Shown here in pieces: positions 14,101-26,081 of a DNA stretch of 64,000 nucleotides. A program made the position numbers and the translations under genes. The first letter of the stretch is position 1; each line of letters begins with the position of its first letter. Source of the stretch: Diploscapter coronatus (taxonomy: Eukaryota > Nematoda > Chromadorea > Rhabditida > Rhabditidae); NCBI GenBank assembly GCA_964036155.1, contig OZ038423.1, positions 54,141,249-54,205,248 of the forward strand. The letters run 5' to 3'. The notes under the pieces were generated by a model. The model did no database searches. It was not told where the DNA came from and saw only the letters and a program-made list of their open reading frames with translations.

Positions 14101-14213
14101 CAAACAAAGTGCCTAGAAACAATTCAGATGATAATAACTCCCTTGAATTCATGAACAAAACCGCTCCAAGCCAGAATTTAAATAATGAACCTTATAGTTC
14201 CGTTCATACCTAG
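2176..14213 (+). CDS. ABC transporter, subfamily A (full-length)
   Basis: This is a full ABCA transporter: two membrane domains and two ATPase domains in one chain, a family that moves lipids across membranes. I join 45 phase-consistent exons: 2176-2311, 2490-2644, 2837-2982 and so on, ending with 13550-13697, 13750-13827 and 13995-14213. The total is 5523 nt, about 1840 aa. The first membrane helix follows the typical LLLWKDW..RR start. Nucleotide-binding domain 1 has Walker [10 protein letters not shown] (about 621-629), Q-loop CPQHN, signature LSGGMKRK (about 734) and Walker B LLDEPTAG (about D758/E759). Domain 2 has GVNGAGKTT (about 1511), [13 protein letters not shown] (about 1604) and IILDEPTAG. 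All catalytic motifs look intact. The family tail is present (AQKYNIQDY, then SLEDAFLRL). The acidic first exon (2176-2311, with a DKPLL dileucine) joins in frame to 2490; an alternative start is ATG 2474, giving 1800 aa. Length resembles ABCA3/CED-7 more than ABCA1. I cannot assign orthology. Confidence 0.93.
5513..5580. repeat. Short inverted repeat in an ABCA intron
   Basis: CTGTACGGAAT at about 5513-5523 is repeated in reverse complement at about 5570-5580, inside the intron 5281-5623. It could be a small MITE remnant or a chance hairpin. Confidence 0.5.
8239..8333. repeat. MITE-like element, ATGACG-terminal family
   Basis: GAAATGACGATGCT on the left is mirrored by AGTATCGTCATTCC on the right, giving an element of about 95 bp in the ABCA intron 8196-8375. 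Its right end, CTAACTATAG followed by the terminal repeat, is shared with the element at about 34157-34240. Confidence 0.6.
11946..12230. repeat. Nested inverted-repeat element in an ABCA intron
   Basis: Outer arms begin with AATGACG and include AATGGTATTTTT; they lie at about 11946-11980 and 12180-12230. A second, inner pair of about 35 bp (GAAACGCAATAGAAA core) lies at 11995-12031 and 12130-12164. The element fills most of the intron 11876-12297 and has no open reading frame of note. Confidence 0.65.
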
Positions 14214-14343
14214 CTGCAATGCAGCTCGCTCAAAATAGCATAGAAAATAAGAGCACAAGAAATGTCCCAATCTGATGCAATCACTCTCTTCATTTCTCAT
14301 GCTATTTCGAGCGAGTTGCATTGCAGCTAGGTATGAATGGATC
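14198..14343. repeat. Inverted-repeat (MITE-like) element over the ABCA stop codon
   Basis: A left arm of about 44 bp (14198-14241) is mirrored at 14299-14343. The shared core is TTCATACCTAGCTGCAATGCA, and a handful of substitutions separate the arms. The TAG stop of the ABCA gene (14211-14213) sits inside the left arm, so the last codons and the 3' UTR start appear element-derived. Confidence 0.75.
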
Positions 14344-14370
14344 CTATCTTTCAAATATTCCACCTGCTCC

Positions 14371-14376
14371 AATAAA
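14371..14376 (+). promoter_or_regulatory. Probable polyadenylation signal of the ABCA gene
   Basis: Canonical AATAAA about 158 nt after the ABCA stop codon and just past the inverted-repeat element. Confidence 0.5.
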
Positions 14377-15787
14377 AGAAGTTTTACCGTCCCTCTTCCA
14401 GTTCCAATAGTCAGCCCCTCCCTCAATAGATAACTTTTCTTGTCAAGTTTCTTAATTTTTCTTTCCGCCTGTTAGCCAATGGAGTTAATGCAGTCAATGG
14501 TAGAACTATTCAAATGACAATGGCTTGTTCGGTTGCTTTCTGGCTGCTCGACTCATCAAGTTGTTCAAGCAACTGAATATTCGCCCATTTGGATGCATAT
14601 TTTCGGATTCACTTCTAATGAGCTCTAGAACAACTCAGTGCAAAAATCTCCAAGGGTAATACGAACTCTTTGGCTTTTCGGCTGTCTAGTTATTGTTCTC
14701 TCTCAATGTTTTACATTATATACCAAAATTCCTTTACGTGTAAAGCTTTAATTCTGCAAAAATACATTCGTCGCTGTTTTCAGACTTAAAATTAGTATTA
14801 TTTTTGCTATTTTAAATTCGAATTATGGGTGAATCTGCGTTATGTGACATGATTTTTTCAGTCAGTTTCGCAAGAATTCCACCAAATCACTTATAAATAT
14901 TACAGGGATTTGGCATAATATTCCAAATAAAAAAAACAAAAATCTAGTCACTTATGCGCAGATCTCATTCAATTATATTTATTCATAATCTATTCCCATT
15001 ACAGGTGGAATTTTATTTAATTGATAGAAGGACTGGTTCATTATTTGACTTGGAAGCTGAACCTTCTTTCAGCCATTCTTATTCTATGCATAAATTGTGC
15101 CGCATAACATTGATTCATAGTGAAGGAACAATTGATATTTCTACAGCTTCTTATATACTTTGCTGAAAAATAAAAGATTTCGAGGAAAAACGTGATAAAT
15201 CCGATAGAAATAATCTCGTATAATTTGAAAATGGTCGAAAGGTAAAAAAAAATTAGAATCCGGCTGGATTTGTCGGGATTCGTTGCAGTTTCGCAGGTCA
15301 GGACATAAGCCATCCACCTATTCATCTCTTCACCTTCATGTCCATCGACCTAATGGATGAGAGTTAATTGTGAACTGCCCGTGTTGCTTTATAATGTGGT
15401 CAGGAGTGGAGAATGGGCGGGTTGGAACTCGTTCTTGTCCCTGCTTGTTTGCATCTCCCAGCTTTTCCCCATCCTCCCTTTCGTTTCTCTTCTCGGCTGT
15501 CGTCAGCTAATGCAGCAATGCCTTCCAGGCCAGCCCCAGACAACCCTTATGGTTATCCCTGTCCCTGGCCAGTTCATAGCTATTCATTCATTCACTCACT
15601 CACTCACTGCACTGCAAACATGCAAGTGGAAAAAGCCATAGGTCGGGTGCATGACCCCACTCAATTTCGCTCTCTACTTCATTCTCCTTCGTTTCTCTGC
15701 TTCACTTACAATAGTCTCTGCTCGTTTCTTCCTTCGCGATCTTTCCATTTTCATATTCGACCTGCAGCTGTTTCCATTCGAGATCTC
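14377..15787. other. Intergenic region, no gene seen
   Basis: The spacing of about 1.4 kb argues against an operon between the ABCA gene and the next gene. Pyrimidine-rich sequence at about 15420-15790 keeps several frames open at once; I read this as low complexity rather than coding. Confidence 0.45.
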
Positions 15788-15801
15788 TAGTTTCTTTTCA
15801 G
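15788..15801 (+). promoter_or_regulatory. Possible spliced-leader acceptor directly before ATG
   Basis: The pyrimidine-rich TTTCTTTTCAG runs straight into the ATG at 15802. In nematodes such a site with no upstream donor exon usually accepts a spliced leader. A cis-spliced 5' UTR exon is the alternative. Confidence 0.5.
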
Positions 15802-18800
15802 ATGCGCTTATGGCTCATTCTCTTCCTCTCTGCACTGATAGCCATTGTGATGGCTGATTACACGATGGTCGAAGAACAGGTTGGCATTGATTATTGATCA
15901 TTTTCTGATCTTCATGCCTAATTGATGAGTTCAGAATCCGCTAGATGGAGATCCGCATGACTTGACGATCCTGAGGGTGAAGAGAGCCAGTAAAGCTGCT
16001 GTACGAAATTTATCGAAATTATGTTATCATGTTTAGAGAGACCAAGTGGTTTTTTTTCTTCAAAATAGGTTAAATTGGGTAAAATAGATATTAGGATGAC
16101 GGACAAGATTGTGACGAACTCAAAACTTTAGATTTTCAAAAACGGTTCATCCTATCAAAAGCTATGACCATTTTTGTGTGACAACTCGTTTCTGCAGCGG
16201 CCTTCCCAAATATTTCCGGCAAAGAAGCTGCACCGCGCTTACACCAATTAACCTAATTAGCAGTGAAACTCCTTCAAAATGTTGCCAAATGGTGCCTGGG
16301 TGATAATCAAATTGGTGATTATCATTATCGACCGATTTCCCCTTTTCTCATTCTGTATTTTACGCGTATTGCGTTTAGCGCTAACATTTTCACGTCAAAT
16401 GTTGAAGCCAACGCCGACCTGCGCCGAGCAGAATTTCGAGAAACTATCAAGTAAATTGACTATGGCGAATCCGAATCCGTTTGGGGATTTTTTGGGGAAG
16501 TCCCCTATCGCCGAATTTCAACGTCGTTCATGTCTTCAGAGGGCCTTTTTCGAAAAACCAATGACACCATCGTTTCGGGCGCATTTATTACTCTATTGCT
16601 ATGATAGTTTCATGAAGTGATCGACTAATTAACGGGATAATTAACGATAATTGAAACGTCGGGAAATTTCATGTATTATTTCTCTCCTTTGAAACGAATA
16701 GACTTGGCCTTTCTAATCATGCTAGACCATTTTTGTTGAGTGAATTGAATACGATACCATGATTAGTTTCATTGGATTTGTCATTTCTCTAGCAGGATGA
16801 TGTGATAATTTCATGAAGATCAGTTTTAAGATGTGATTTTAGCAACTTCGAAAAGCAGCTATACAAGAAGTTAGAAAAAGACGACTTGCATTACGGGAAA
16901 AGAGAAAGCGGCAGAGACAGAGACGAAATCAGCGACAGAATCAGAAACATCAAAGACAGAGAAGGACTCCTGCTACTTCTGCAGAGCCTGCAGCAAAGTA
17001 CCGTATTCGCTAGATTTAGCTTTAGGATTATAATTCAATATGTGGTTAAATTAATCGTGAAAATGGTTTCAGAGGCACGAAAACACACATCGACTACTAC
17101 AATTTCTTATTGAGTAAGCACAGACAGGAGCAGAGAAAGAGGCAGTTGGAGAGGAATACAGACAGGGAGAAGGTCAATCAGATACTTACTGTAAGTTGGA
17201 TGGACTATTTGGAGATCTCGAGCTAAGAGAAAGTGAAGCAAGAATTTATTCTTGAAACCTTCACATGGCTTGAGGTTTAAAAATTGCTCAAAAGAAAAAG
17301 AAAGACGACGAGATAATGATTTATTAGTTTTAGGAATCTCAGAACTTCCGAATTAAGCGAAAAGGCGAACTCTTCAAAGTGCTAGCTGAAGCGAGGGTAT
17401 GAATCTGAAGCAATCTCTCAACTTATTCTATTCCATTCGATTCTATCTTATTCTCATCAGTTACATATGCAATTTATCACTTAGCAATAAATCGTTTGAC
17501 CGTAAGTTTGCGATGAAAATGAGATGAAATGAATGAATGAAAGAGAGGAAAAATGACTAAGTTTGCACGGCTTATTTCAGGCTCGGCAAATTCGACAGAA
17601 GCAAGCACTGCACGAACAGAGGAAGAAACTGAGGAAGTGGAAGAGAGACAACGTACTCAAGCAGGCACAGAAACTTCTAGAATTGGAGGGCAAGGAATTG
17701 CAAGTCAGAAACAGAAATGCACTCAATATAAGGTAGAAGAATATTCCAGAGATATTTTCTCTAAAATATAAAAATCTATGAGTTAAACTAATTGAAAATG
17801 TTGACATTTTGGTACAGCACTAAGTTAGACCTGAGCTAGAACAACTGATTTCAGGAAGGCGTTAGGAGATGATAAACAAGGACAAAAAGCATTGGAGAAG
17901 GTATGCCAAGAAAAAATGTAATTTAGTTAAAATCTGTAGGTGCTTGATGAAACGAAGAAGAAGAATCGAACCAATTCGAATGTGCACGATTGGGGCACGA
18001 TTAATGCTACTGAACCTGTGCTTGAGGAAAAGAAAACTGAAGATGATGAAGAGAGAAAGACAGAGGACAAAGAAGCTGAAACTGAGATCAAATCGGAGGA
18101 TGTAACGAAGAAGAAAGAAGAAGAAATTACGACGACGACATCGACTGTGAAACCCAAAGTCAATTTCGAGCAAGAGCATCTGGGAGATAACATGACGGTG
18201 AGAAACTAAGCAATTAGACAAAAAATGTATGACTCAATTCAGTTAGCATTGCGAATCCCGCCACATATATTCGAGGAAATGAAAGATTTTCTGGCTAAAT
18301 ATCATGGAAAAGAAATACACTTGTCTGATGATGCGAAGAGGGTATTTTTGATGAAATCGTTTCATAAATAACTGCCTTTCTTGCTTTCAGGAAATAGCTC
18401 TTCGATATGCGTCTTCTTCAACCACAACCTCAACTACGACGCTGAAGCCTGTGAATATAAATGATCCAAGCAAATACGTGAGGATTATTTTTCCAATAAC
18501 CATCGTTAACCAATTTTCTTCTTTCAGGTAAATGTGCGTGTCCCTGAAAACATCTACCATAGATACCAAAAGTTCTTCTATCATTACGAGATCGATATTC
18601 CGAGTGCGGTGAATGATACTAAGAGTGCAGAGAGTACGAATTTTAATCCATACGAAGCTGTGCAAGCCGTGCAACACGAAATCAGCACGACAGAAAGCAC
18701 AACAACCCCAATCACGACCACGACAACAACAACGAGCAGCACAACGACTACTTCAACAACCCGAAGTGCAACTCAATCGAGCATCGACCAGAGTGGATAT

Positions 18801-19475
18801 GTCTATCCGTTCAATTCACATCATCATGCAGGAGACCTTCATCAACCTGACACTTCTGCAAGGGCTTATGCAACTAAAGCATTCGAATCTGAGGTGAGCC
18901 GATATCTGTGTGTAATAGGAAATTAGTTTGAAAAGTTCGATTATTAGAAAGAGTTTAATGGGCAATTAATACAAGTAGTATCACAGCAATTCAACGAATA
19001 TGCATATTTTGGGCAAATTTAAATAGTAATATCTTACCCATAAGGCATAGGATTTAGCAATAGAGTGCTGGATATCAAACTTTTCAGCTAAGAAAATTCA
19101 TATAATGATGATAACTTGCTGAATTTTTGTGTACTATTTCTATTAATGACAGTACTACTACTTTTTATTAATTGCCGTTTAATGACAAACTAATTGTTTC
19201 ACTCAATTGCCTTGACGACTGGGTTACGATATAGAAAATGAGATAAGATAAAAATCGCATTATATATGAAAATAGTTTTACCTATTTTTCAGGTAGCAGA
19301 CATGGACCAGTCTCTCAAATCACTGATTTCCCTGGCTTCTTCCCGTGATGTTGAAGTGCCTGAGGATGAAGACGAAGGACCGCGGATTCACATCAATCTG
19401 ACGAAGCGCAACGAGAAGCCAATTAGTGATATTAATCCGGCTGATTTACAAGTTCCTTTTAGAGCCAAGATATAA
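15802..19475 (+). CDS. Unrecognised secreted protein, basic/acidic/Thr-rich
   Basis: I do not recognise the family. Twelve exons join in phase: 15802-15879, 15935-16000, 16843-16997, 17073-17190, 17334-17396, 17581-17732, 17855-17900, 17940-18197, 18243-18341, 18391-18477, 18528-18893, 19293-19475, giving about 556 aa. Residues 1-18 are a clear signal peptide (MRLWLILFLSALIAIVMA). A furin-like RVKR ends at about residue 43, suggesting a propeptide. Residues about 49-210 are very rich in Arg, Lys and Gln with heptad-like helical character. About 227-312 is Glu/Lys/Thr-rich and acidic. About 427-456 is almost all Thr/Ser, a likely O-glycosylated stretch. NAT, NMT and NLT glycosylation sites are present. 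A role in an extracellular matrix, cuticle or secretion is only a guess. The 16001-16842 intron might hide a missed exon. Confidence 0.75.
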
Positions 19476-22400
19476 TTAATTTTAATAATCTATTCTTAGG
19501 AATCAAAATGAATAATAACCTAATGAGTTATAACTTGATTAGCCTAAAATAGAAATGTGCAATGTTGCCGCTCACTGATACAGGTCGATTTATTCCGAGT
19601 TTAGAATTGTATAAATTGTTAATTTAATCATCGCGAGTTCGTGATGTAATTATGAAATGAATGAATCAATTCTTTAATTCCTAATTTGTCGTTCCTGACG
19701 ATGCAATTCAAGCCATATGTCTGTCTATCTCTGTCTGTCTCGATGCTCATTGCAAATCTGCATTGTGGATGGCTTATCTGCGAATCTCGTTAGCTTTGGC
19801 AGAGGAACACTCACATTCAACCTCCTTTCAGTCATTTTTCACTTTTACGCTCGATAATCCTATTTGGATTAAATTCCAGCTTCAGTATTCGAGTATTAAA
19901 CTAGCTAGCATTTTCATCCTTGCACAATGGTTTTTGGATGAGTCAAATAGTTTTGAACAATGCTCGTTCTTGCGTTCCATTTTGAGATTAGCAAATTTAC
20001 CATGTATTTCGTCCTGTGTGTAGAATCGGGAAAATCTTTGCCCCGTGAGATCTTCATTTTTTGTCGTTTGTTTTGTTGTTATTGCTTTTATATTTACCCT
20101 CTCTAGGGATTACAATTCCCCCGTCCCTATTCATAGTCAGATGTCCCTATGTCTCTGCAACAGGCCGGGCTCCAGGAAATGTCCTCGGATTTCACCTTCT
20201 CCTCCACTCTTCTTCCTCTTCTTCTTCTTCGAATCTTTTTGTTCTTCACCCCTTTTTGCCTTATCTCCAGTCCGTCACTTTTCAATTTCAACTTCCATAT
20301 TCGAACTCTTCATTTCCTCTTCAGGCAAACATTTTTATATGGGATTTATTACATATCCATTTTGTTTGATAAAAGAAGAGATAACATCCTTGCTTCAATC
20401 CAACTAAAATATAAGCCTTATATTCATTAATATTGACTGCAATAAAGTTTTTGAATACGACTTATTTTTCTGCGAAAAAAACTATTGATCTGAACATTAC
20501 AATAATTTGGATTTTCGTAATAAAGGCATCATTATTATGATGAAAGAAGTCTTTAGCTCGATTTAATACAGAACTATTAATAATTGCTTTGTTTATCATC
20601 ATCTTCATTTTAATTCTCCTAATTCTCTCAGCCTTTCCCATGCTCGTCTAACTTCTTCAAACCACAATTCTTTATCTGTTGTCCGGTAAGAAGCAGCTTT
20701 CAAAGCCCCAATCGTAATTCATCACCCGACTTTGTAATTTAGTCTTCAATTTGTAGAGGGGCTTCACCTTTTCAGCAATCGTTTCCCCATTTATTCCATT
20801 CAAAAGTCCCCGCGTCATTTCTTACTCGACTCTGCATCAATCTTTCTAAATTGTCCTCTCATTTCGCCGAATCTTCAAATCCCAAATTTTCGTCTTTCTT
20901 CGTTCTTCTTTCCATTCCTTTATTTCTAAGCATTTTATCCATTTACACAACTCATATTTCATAATTCTGACAATGAGACAGGGAATGTCTGTGAGATGAA
21001 CGCTTTCAAAACACATCTATCGCATTTTTTGCTCTTTGAATCCCTTCAAAGATGCGTAAATCTTCAAATCTCTCCATGTGTTCAAATATCGCTAAGTCAT
21101 TGCTCTACAGATTACATAGAATTGCAACTCGTATAAAAATTAGCCATAAGTAGACCTCGAAGATTATGGTAAAAGTAAGGTTTCCTTGATTTCCCATTTA
21201 CTACGTATTATTTTAGCATAATTTCGTTACAGATATGAAAGGAAAGTTGGCCTTTCAACTTCTCTCCTATCTTCTTCAAAGTATACCGTAGTAATCTGGT
21301 ATTTAGTTTATCGTGCAAGAGTAAATAGCTTTATTACAATTTCATAATTCTTGTAACTCAATATCAACAACAATATTCTGTTAACTTTGACCTCAAAAGG
21401 ACATAATCAACCGGAATTGATCAAGTCTTCCCCTCCCCCTGTCTTCCTCAGGAAGGTTATCAGATTGTTTTGGATCCGTCCTCCTTCCTCTGCTATCACT
21501 TCACAATTCTTATCATTCATCATTCAAAAACCCTAAATTTTCATTTGACCTGTAATTCAAATTTGAAACGTTATCTATTCCATTCACTGTTGATTCGCGA
21601 TTTTCTATTGGCCCATTACATTTATTGAATTCGCGAAATTTTTTATGCAGTACATTAAATTTACATTTTTGCTATTAGAACTAACGCTTTTCTGAGTTGA
21701 GAAGAGTTGTTTTGAAATAGGAAAAAATATTGACTGAACGTTGAATTCCATTGTGAAGTTGAATAGGAAATGAGAAATATTGTCGAAAAAGCAAGCAAAA
21801 GTAGAAAGTAAGGCAAAATAGGAAGATAGCCACTGAATATTGTCGCCTCTTGTGTGTTCTCATTCATAGCAAATCGAGAGGGCTTTTAGCTTACTCTGAG
21901 CTCAATTCAAAATATTCTTTCATTCCACCATTTTGACTCTGAATCTATGAATTCTCCCAAGAAATTTCAAAATTCAACAGGTAGTAAAATCATTATTTTA
22001 GGTCTAAAATCACATCTTTGTCAACTTCCATAATTTTTAAAGATAAATTTGTTTAGAAAAATCGTTTTATCTTGCTACAAGAATATTTATTAGCCACGTG
22101 CTTTTCCTCAATTCTAAAAATGTTCATTGTTTCGTGAGAAATTCCAAGAGAAGTTTGCTGATATAATTTGAGCATTCAGTTATTCTCTCATAGCTTATTT
22201 ATCATATGCTAAAATTGCAAATTAGTTAGTTCGAACTGAGAATATCTTAGCTATTTTCTGGCAAGTAATTGTATTAGGCCTCTAAAGTCCATTTCGAAGC
22301 TAAGCTAGTTTTCTTGAGTGTTCTCCTGAGCTTTGCTGACTGGCTGAGTGACTCGTCCATTCTCCATTCCGTTCTATGCGCTGCTTCTGCTTCGGAACGA

Positions 22401-22487
22401 GTTTCAAGTTCTGCATAATCTATTCGACCCCCTAAACTACCCATTTAAACCCCTTCTCGTTCGTTCTAATGTTCCATTTGTTTTCAG
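19476..22487. other. Intergenic region, no gene seen
   Basis: AT-rich, with a C/T-rich low-complexity stretch at about 20050-20370 that leaves three forward frames open together. I see no exon with both good splice sites and protein-like composition. Confidence 0.45.
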
Positions 22488-22504
22488 ACTCGGCTTCCAC
22501 CCCA

Positions 22505-23972
22505 ATGTTGCCTTCAGATTGGAGACCGAGACCCAAGAAACTGCCCAAGGTTCTTCTTGGACCAATTGAGCCGACAAGGTACTAAATTTATAATTGATTT
22601 CATATCAGATTTAACATTGGTAAGAATTTTAAGCCGCCAATGTGACCATCATACACTTGCGGTCAAAAGTTTGAAAGAGAAATATGATTTTGATAATAAA
22701 ACGGTTTCTTGTAAATTTCATCTTTCATCCGTTTGTAAACTATCCCACCAAGGAAATAGATTAGTACAGGGTAGGGTCAGATAGGATGAACTACAAACAT
22801 CGAAATTCACTAATTTGATCATGAATATGATTTTCAGAGGCGCGTTTCCATTGCTAATGACACTGCCGTATGAAAATGAATGCAAGAAGCAGAACAGGTT
22901 AGTTATTTCGGGAATAAGCAATCGAATTAAACAATATGTGGGAGTGTTGGCCTGACCTAATTTTAGTTACCTCAAATGGGACACAAATTTTCTCAAAAAT
23001 GCAATAATATTATTTTTGGTATATTTCACTGAAATATTGACTTCGTTTTTAAAGTCGTCATGTGTTCATGAAGATTTTCCGTCAATCTTTACACCCTTTG
23101 AATCGATACGTTCTTCGTCAAATATCACGTTAGATGATGTGTATCTCGTTAGTAATGATGCGTATCTGTTTCGTATGAAGTGTCAGGGGTTACTTTATTC
23201 GACTACAAAGCATTGCTTGCAAACAATCATGTAAGCAATCAAGCAATTGAGTCAGTGTGGTCTGTGTGCTTGCCCTGCGGCTGTTTGTTGCATTCAATTC
23301 CTTTGGAATAATGCTTCTTTTACGTCATCCGTTCATTGGTTATTTCCTTCTGAACTGTCTGCTTTCCCTCTCCTCTCTCCATTCCATGCACTATTTGCCT
23401 CAGGCAACCCACAGTTGCTGTACTCCAAAACAGGAAAGCCCCTGTCGTGTCGAGTCACCAATCGATATTTGGCGTGCCTTTGCGCTGCGCCATGGCGCTA
23501 TTTCTTCCATCTTCTGGCGCCACTTCACTCCTGGAGGCAATTCGTCATTCATTTTCATCATGCATTACATCGATATCGATTGCTTTAATTCTTTTTCTCT
23601 TCTTCACTTGCATTGATTCGTTCGTTTCTTTGCATTACGGTATTCTTGCTTTATCCATTCAATGCAAATCTTTCATTTTTCTCTTATTCAGCAATTCTTT
23701 TCAACAATTTGCAACTCGGTGAGAGACTGTATTTGTCTATACTGATAAGATCTAATCTTTTTATCATGATCGCTTTTATTGTTTTGCAAAATTTTTGCTG
23801 ATCTTACATTTTTTATCGTTTCGTTTCTTTTATATGGAATCGGATTTGACTTTTTTGTTTCAGTACCTCGCAAAAAAGTCGTACAAAAACGGAGTGTAAT
23901 CAGACAATTGGGCCTGCTCTTCTAGTCATTCAAGGAAAGGGACCTCCAGATGCTCAGGCTTATAGAATTTGA
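22505..23972 (+). CDS. Doubtful three-exon small ORF (or CLC 5' leader)
   Basis: Exons 22505-22578, 22838-22897 and 23864-23972 join in phase to an 80-aa protein rich in Pro, Lys and Thr, with no recognised domain. A TTGTTTTCAG acceptor at 22478-22487 lies just before the first exon and could accept a spliced leader. The last exon is also open in another frame, where an ATG at 23950 starts a possible alternative N-terminus of the CLC channel. These exons may therefore be an untranslated leader, with an upstream ORF, of a long CLC transcript rather than a separate gene. Coding function is not established. Confidence 0.3.
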
Positions 23973-24005
23973 TGATTCCATCGAACCCCTTCTGGGCAAC
24001 GAACA
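23950..24005 (+). CDS. Possible alternative first coding exon of the CLC channel
   Basis: From ATG 23950 the frame reads 18 codons plus 2 nt to a GTGAGA donor at 24006. It would splice in phase to the CLC exon at 26547, replacing the 26082-26137 exon of exactly the same length. The peptide (MLRLIEFDDSIEPLLGNEH) is acidic. An in-frame stop upstream supports a start here. Alternative first exons are common in nematode CLC genes, but no transcript evidence is at hand. Confidence 0.45.
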
Positions 24006-26081
24006 GTGAGATTTCTTTATTTTTACTCTTCTTTTTTTATTTATTTAGTTAGAATTATCGTAATTTTTTTCCTATGACTTTCCCTATCATGCATGCCACG
24101 ACATTTACTTGCTAGCGGTTAGCTAGAGGAGTGTAGTGTTGATGGCGCAGATACGCAGAGTGACGTTGAAAAACTCACAATAATCAATAACTTTTGAGAT
24201 TCATTACTTAAATTTCTCCCTCCGTAATTAATGCTAGCGACTTGTAAACGTAGGATGATCCAGAGAGGCGAAGACCGTTAGCGTGTAAGTGCTGTGATGC
24301 ATTGAGCCCTTATAGTATTGAAACCGGTGAACGAAATTACATAAATGTAACTTCATTAGACATATGAAATTTAGCGCTTTCTTCATTGAATTTTGAGTAC
24401 GAATATTTTTAAACAATTCATATCATTTCGCAAAAGAGCGATTTCTTTCTTCGACTAAAATACATATTTTCCTGTCTATAACTTTACCGTAAACAAGGAT
24501 GATTGATATTTCTGTTTAAATTAACTTTCGAGGACGGTCGTAATTTTTGTCTGATTTCTTCCTTACTTTGTTTTTCATATCCATTTCCACTTGATTAGAG
24601 CCACATTTCTCTACTAATTCTTCCATTCGAATACATTTGCTTCAACTCAATTTCTACAGTTCGCTGCCTGCTGCTTTTTTCTATTTACATTGCATAGGAT
24701 TAACTGCCCTTTCTTTAGAAGTTAGACCGTACACAAATTAATGCATTCATAAAAAAATTGAGCTGCGCACGTAATACTTTTGACAATTTTTGATTTCTTG
24801 CGAATTTTTCTCTAATGCTGAGCTCGAAAGTCATTCTAACGCGAACTATTGTTAAAATTAAATTCTGCCCATGAACTACCCCGATATTTTTCTTACTCTG
24901 TTTTAATCAAATCGGTACTAGGGAAAATCCGTATGGTATCTTTTCTTCTCTCTTCGAAGACTATTTTTGCAAGGAGAGAATAGAGCCTGTATTTTTGACA
25001 GAAATTTGAAGGAGTCGAAAACCCGAGTTACTGCTTGCGTCTGTCTACTAGCAGCAAGCAGACGTTTTAGCCACACTGTCAAAGATGATATCAACCTGAA
25101 GCTATAGCTCCGCATTACGTTTCTCCCTCGAGGAAGTTTCTTTTTCTCTCCATATAAAATGTTCTCTGGCCTAGCAATATAGAACGGTTATAGATAGTAT
25201 GGAAACAAAGATACCATACGATTTTTTTTGGATACCGATCTGGTTGAAAAACGGGGTAATTCCTCTGAAATTTATTATCTTTTCATCGTTGGTGATAAGA
25301 AGTTAAAAAACTGATCATTAACTAATATGGTAATTTTGAACTCAGTTATTAATTCTGCGAACAATATAAATGAATAAGTACTTCCAAATCACGAGATTCA
25401 AGAAGATAAGATCAGCCACTTTTCCTATTCTTTATCGATTCAAGAACTAAATTATGCGACGATATTTTGATGATTGTGATATTGTTCTAAACCAATGCGA
25501 TATTAAGGAAGTGAATGGCAGATATTGTAGAAAATAGTTAATAGAAAAAAATCAATAGCTTATAAGTTAAAACTAAGAACGTTTATCATCGTACAAAAAT
25601 TAATTGTCGCAAGTTATTTTACGAAATTCAATTTAAGTTCGATTGTTAAGATATCAAAGCATATCTTGGGTCAAAATTCACAAACACAATTTTTTTATCA
25701 TCAAGAAGTCAGTAGACGTAAATTTTTAAACCATCTTAATCTACTAGAATAAACAAATTATGCGCGGTCATCATGCACCCATGTTCTTATTGCGCCTCTC
25801 AGTTTCATTCCCTATCATCTCAGATTCAGTGATAGACCTTTTCTTTTCCGCCTTCTCAAGCACCGCCCCTTCCTCTTCTCATTACCGGCTGTCGAACTTT
25901 CGTTTCCAAGTCATTGACGCCTATCAAATCTATCAAATTTCAATTCTATTCTTATCTCTTCATCACCCAGATTGCTATCGTTGACTATTTTCTGCTTGTC
26001 TAAATATTATTCCTATCCGTAAAGAACCACCACTGCTCGTAGCATTGAGTGGATTACGATACTTTCCTTGCTTGTGTTCGG
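24006..26081. other. Region without a gene, upstream or intronic to CLC
   Basis: AT-rich sequence with no supported exon. If the 23950 start is used, this is part of a 2.5-kb first intron. If the 26082 start is used, it contains the CLC promoter. Confidence 0.4.

Noticed and set aside
16263..16620. Possible extra exon in the secreted-protein gene
   Set aside because: The frames are open, but no acceptor/donor pair keeps the phase between 16000 and 16843, and those two exons already join in phase.
17862..18221. Minus-strand frames of 88-119 codons
   Set aside because: They are shadows of the acidic, Lys/Glu-rich exons of the secreted protein on the plus strand.
20045..20430. Three overlapping forward frames of 93-120 codons
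   Set aside because: C/T-rich low complexity opens all three frames. The translations are Ser/Phe/Leu strings, not protein-like.
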